From positions 5,001 through 67,000 of the forward strand of contig CAJNDS010002186.1 of assembly GCA_905221605.1 (NCBI GenBank): a DNA stretch of 62,000 bases, written 5' to 3'. A model generated the notes under the pieces. That model was not told where the DNA came from and did no database searches. It saw nothing but the letters and a program-made list of their open reading frames with translations. Position 1 is the first letter of the stretch. Each line of letters starts with the position of its first letter. This document shows positions 59,200 to 62,000 of the stretch, one piece after another. The stretch comes from Symbiodinium natans (taxonomy: Eukaryota; Sar; Dinophyceae; Suessiales; Symbiodiniaceae). A program made the position numbers and the translations under genes.

Positions 59200-59480
59200 A
59201 CTTTAAGCTGATTTTAAAGGGCCCCAGTCCGTGCCCCGCCCTTCCCGCCCTTCCCGCCCTTCCCGCCCTTTTCGCCCGCTCCGCCCGCCATTCACCACCA
59301 ACCCCTTCCCCTGCCCCTCCCACTACCCTTCCCCTTCCCAACCATTCCACTGTTTCAGGGCCAATCCACGCCCGGCCTTCCCCCCGGCACCCCCAATCCA
59401 CCCCGCCCCTCACCCTCCCACCACCAACCACCCTTCCCCTTCCCAACCATTCCACTCCATCCTCCTCCCCTACCCCTTCC
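59200..59480. repeat. C-rich low-complexity block with CCCGCCCTT units
   Basis: Starts with a TTTAAAGGGCCCCAGT motif related to the 76-bp repeat that follows. It then has CCCGCCCTT repeated four times and CCCTTCCCAACCATTCCACT twice. Confidence 0.7.
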
Positions 59481-59490
59481 CCATTATTCG

Positions 59491-59642
59491 ATCAGATGAC
59501 TGACTTTAAAGACTGACTTTAAAGGGCTCCAGTGAATGCCCGCCCCCTCCGCCCCCTCCGCACTCGATCAGATGACTGACTTTAAAGACTGGCTTTAAAG
59601 GGCTCCAGTGCATGCCCGCCCCCTCCGCCCCCTCCGCTCCCC
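59491..59642. repeat. Tandem duplication of a 76-bp unit
   Basis: The unit ATCAGATGACTGACTTTAAA through CGCCCCCTCCG begins at 59491 and again at 59567 with only a few changes. A partial relative lies near 59205. Confidence 0.9.
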
Positions 59643-59775
59643 CACCCCCCTTCCCTCCCACCCCCCCCCCCACCCCCCACCCCACCCCCCCCCCCCCCCC
59701 CCACCCCACCCCCCCCCCCCCCCACCCCCCCCACCCCGCCACCCGCCCCCCCACCCCCACACACACACACACAGA
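59643..59775. repeat. Poly-C-rich tract and CA microsatellite
   Basis: Mainly C with isolated A, ending in a CA run at 59759-59774. Confidence 0.9.
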
Positions 59776-59785
59776 AAACGAAGCC

Positions 59786-59815
59786 TAAGCCTTAAATCCT
59801 AAACCCCAAACCCGA
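59786..59815. repeat. Degenerate CCTAAAC telomere-like run
   Basis: CCTAAGCCTTAAATCCTAAA-type units. Confidence 0.6.
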
Positions 59816-59934
59816 CAATGGCGGTTGAACTCAGATCCAGCTCTCCATAGCAGAGTCTGGGGGACCGCTTACTGTTGGCTCGTGCGGACTGGGGGAGTAA
59901 GATGCCATATGTGCCCTATGTATACCCTTTAAGG

Positions 59935-60090
59935 GAGGGTTAGGGTTTGGGGTTTAGGATTTCGAGTTTAGGGTTTAGGGGTTAGGGTTTAGGGTTTAGG
60001 GTTTCTTAAGGCTTTAGAGTTAGGAGTTTAGGGGTTTAGGGTTTAAGGTTTAGGGTTTAGGCGTTTAGGGTTTAGGGTTTAGGGTTTCGA
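59935..60090. repeat. TTTAGGG telomere-like array (G strand)
   Basis: About 18 perfect or near-perfect TTTAGGG units on the plus strand. Confidence 0.9.
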
Positions 60091-60206
60091 GTGGCCTTGT
60101 TCCAGTTCAAATTGAGGAGATGCTTGGCCGACAGATATTGCACAGCGGTCGCGGATGGCCTCTCAGCACACTACCGACTTAGCCCTCCTAATGCCCTTGA
60201 AACCCT

Positions 60207-60286
60207 GAACGCTCAACCCTAAGCCCTAAACCCTAAGCCCTAAACCCTAGGCCCTAAACCCGAAACCCTAAACCCTAAACCGTAGA
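60207..60286. repeat. CCCTAAA telomere-like array (C strand)
   Basis: About ten CCCTAAA/CCCTAAG units, opposite in polarity to the array 120 bp to the left. Confidence 0.9.
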
Positions 60287-60289
60287 CCG

Positions 60290-61480
60290 CTCACTCTCCT
60301 CCTGCCTCTGCGAATTCGTCGAAAGATGGCCTGCCATCCTTGTTCTTGTCCGGTTTGCGCGGAGCATCAGGTTGAGGGGTCGGCGGCACTGGCGGTAGCC
60401 ATTAAATCCGGCCCCCGCGCCGCCCGTGGTCCAGGGCGGAGCCCGCGTCGCACTAAAGCGCTAGCTTTAAGGGGCGAGCGCCCGAGCCGCCGACCCCGCC
60501 CAAAATTGCTTCAAATTCGCGCGGGGCCCTTCGGGAGGCCTCCAAAACGGCATCCAAGGGGACGCAACACGCGGTGGTGCGAAAAGCACGAAAACCTCGT
60601 AAAAACCATGGGTTTTAACGAAAAACCGAGGCCACAAAACACCCGCAGCACCCCATTAAACCCTCACGGGCGCGCATCATCGGCCCTAGCTTTTCACATG
60701 GGGCGCGGGCCAGGCCGAAACCACGTTTTTCAAGGTTTGGGGGGGGTACCGGAAGCCCAAAACCAGGCGAGCATCATGAGCATCAGCAGCCCTGGCCCGC
60801 GGGCCCAAGGCAAGAAAAAACGCTGAAAAACGCTGAAATCACCGTAAATACCGTGTTTTTATGAGGTTTTTCACGCGTGCCTCCGACCCCCACCCCTGTT
60901 GCCCTTGACCCGCCCCCAAAGTGCGCATCATCGAAACCCACGTCCGGGGGGGGGTCTGCTGATGCTGCTGATGCGTGGGGGTCCGGCGCATCATCGAGCC
61001 ATCGCTTCTCATGGGCTTCGTGGGGGGGTCCGGGCCGACGGCCCAGAGACCCAGCTGATGCTCATGATGCTCGGTTTGGGGGGGGTTCCAACAGCAGAAA
61101 ACCTCGTAAATACCGAGTGTTTTGTGGGTCCACGTAAAAACGCCCCTAAAATCGCTCATTTTACGCGCTCGAACGGCTTCGTGCCTACAAAACACCCGAA
61201 CAGCAGGACCCCGAATGCCCTTAAGGGCATTCGGGGTCTTGCTTTTGGGGGTTTCGTGGGCACGCAAGCGTTCAAGCACATACAATCGGCGTGTTTAAGG
61301 GGGTTTTGGATGGCCTGGGGGAGGCCGCTGATGCTCATGATGCTCCCTTTCCTGGGTCCCAAAAGGCTTCCCAAGCCCAAAAACACGTGTTTACAGCGTT
61401 TTCTGAAGGTTTTTCGAAGGCAAAACGCATGCATAGAATGCGTTTAAGGCCCCCAAACCAACCCCACTGATGCTCCTGAT
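60290..61480. repeat. GC-rich subtelomere-like repeat block
   Basis: Diverged units recur. AAAACCTCGTAAA appears near 60592 and 61099. GCTGATGCTCATGATGCTC appears at 61054 and 61327 and inverted at 60769. ACAAAACACCCG appears near 60637 and 61188. Open frames on both strands (up to 182 codons) follow the repeat and are not considered genes. Confidence 0.7.
61207..61238. repeat. Perfect 32-bp palindrome inside a larger inverted repeat
   Basis: GACCCCGAATGCCCTT and its exact reverse complement meet without a spacer at 61222/61223. Imperfect symmetry extends outward for about 100 bases on each side (about 61115-61330). Confidence 0.95.
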
Positions 61481-61486
61481 GCGGGT

Positions 61487-61509
61487 GCGCGCGCGCGCGC
61501 GCGCGCGCG
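61487..61509. repeat. GC dinucleotide repeat
   Basis: About eleven GC units followed by a G run. Confidence 0.95.
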
Positions 61510-61676
61510 GGGGGGAGGGAGGGGTGGCGAAGGCAGGAGAAAGAGAGACAGAGAGAAGGAGAGGACAAAGACACGGGAAAGAGAAGACAGTGCCAAGGTT
61601 CAAGGTTTCGTGCTTTGGGGGGCGGGGGCCGGCCCGTGCCGCTAGGCCTGAAATATGTTGTGTGTATATACATGTG

Positions 61677-61970
61677 TATATATATATATATATACACATA
61701 GATAATAAAAACATACATCCGTACATACATCCGTACATACATACATACATACATACATACATACATACATGCATACATTACATACATGACATACATTGCG
61801 TACATGACATACAGTACATACATTACATGCATTATATACTTTACATACTTTACACACATTACACACGTTACACACATTGCACACATTACACACATACATA
61901 CATGCATGCATGCATGCATACATACATACATACATACATACATACACACATACATGGATACATATGTGCA
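61677..61970. repeat. TA and ACAT microsatellite array
   Basis: A TA run (61677-61694), then imperfect ACAT/ACATG/ACACATT units to about 61960. Cys/Met/Tyr-rich frames on the minus strand are artefacts of this repeat. Confidence 0.95.
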
Positions 61971-62000
61971 ATATTATATACACATAGTTATATATATATA

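Noticed and set aside
59935-60286. A true chromosome end
   Set aside because: The arrays are short, degenerate, of opposite polarity and followed by 1.7 kb of other sequence, so they are interstitial.
60326-61447. Frames of 150-180 codons on both strands near the right end
   Set aside because: They track diverged GC-rich repeat units and appear in both orientations.
61335-61983. Cys/Met/Tyr-rich minus-strand frames
   Set aside because: Pure translation of the ACAT/TATA microsatellite.
1-62000. CRISPR arrays, rRNA, tRNA, bacterial operons, phage or viral genes
   Set aside because: No repeat-spacer pattern, tRNA box pattern, ribosomal core sequence or compact gene cluster was seen. The tandem repeats lack unique equal-length spacers.

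Overview
This window is eukaryotic nuclear DNA, most likely from a dinoflagellate and probably from the symbiodiniacean/Suessiales group. Four things point there. No compact bacterial-type genes are present. Every recognisable protein is broken into small exons. Many exon junctions read in frame only if introns begin with GC as well as GT and end AG|G. Degenerate CCCTAAA/TTTAGGG telomere-type repeats are scattered inside the sequence. The species call is inference. No spliced-leader relict, rRNA, tRNA or CRISPR was seen.

All recognisable genes lie on the minus strand. From high to low coordinates (direction of transcription) they are: a multi-span membrane protein resembling a nucleotide-sugar transporter (55.5-54.9 kb); a micro-exon coiled-coil protein gene (54.5-49.6 kb); the core of a Ser/Thr kinase (43.6-43.0 kb); a HAD pyrimidine-5'-nucleotidase-like gene (42.6-41.9 kb); a fungal-type cellulose-binding (CBM1) fragment (36.6 kb); a two-exon fragment of another kinase (34.9-34.5 kb); a chorein/VPS13-like lipid-transfer protein gene (28.8-24.0 kb); a nearly complete intron-rich kinase (20.4-17.0 kb); and a sulfotransferase-like fragment (2.9-2.4 kb). 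One shared direction over about 53 kb fits the long unidirectional gene blocks known from dinoflagellate chromosomes.

Between genes the window is repeat-rich. The main blocks are a 610-bp imperfect palindrome (0.23-0.84 kb), telomere-like clusters with polarity inversions (3.35-4.3 kb and 59.9-60.3 kb), a 2.8-kb G-rich minisatellite with roughly 0.65-0.83 kb higher-order units (7.55-10.3 kb), a fold-back element (38.5-39.6 kb), a 90-bp tandem repeat (48.6-48.9 kb), a 50-base G run (45.08 kb), and a subtelomere-like GC-rich repeat block with a perfect 32-bp palindrome (59.2-61.5 kb) followed by ACAT microsatellite to the end.

The genes do not form an obvious pathway. Kinases, lipid transfer, nucleotide hydrolysis and sugar transport are simply neighbours. 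No new defence or biosynthetic system is evident. The most unusual biology is at the gene-structure level: micro-exons of 41-66 nt, GC-AG introns, and candidate introns of 49 and even 26 nt. Exon boundaries are hand-derived from reading frames and need transcript support.
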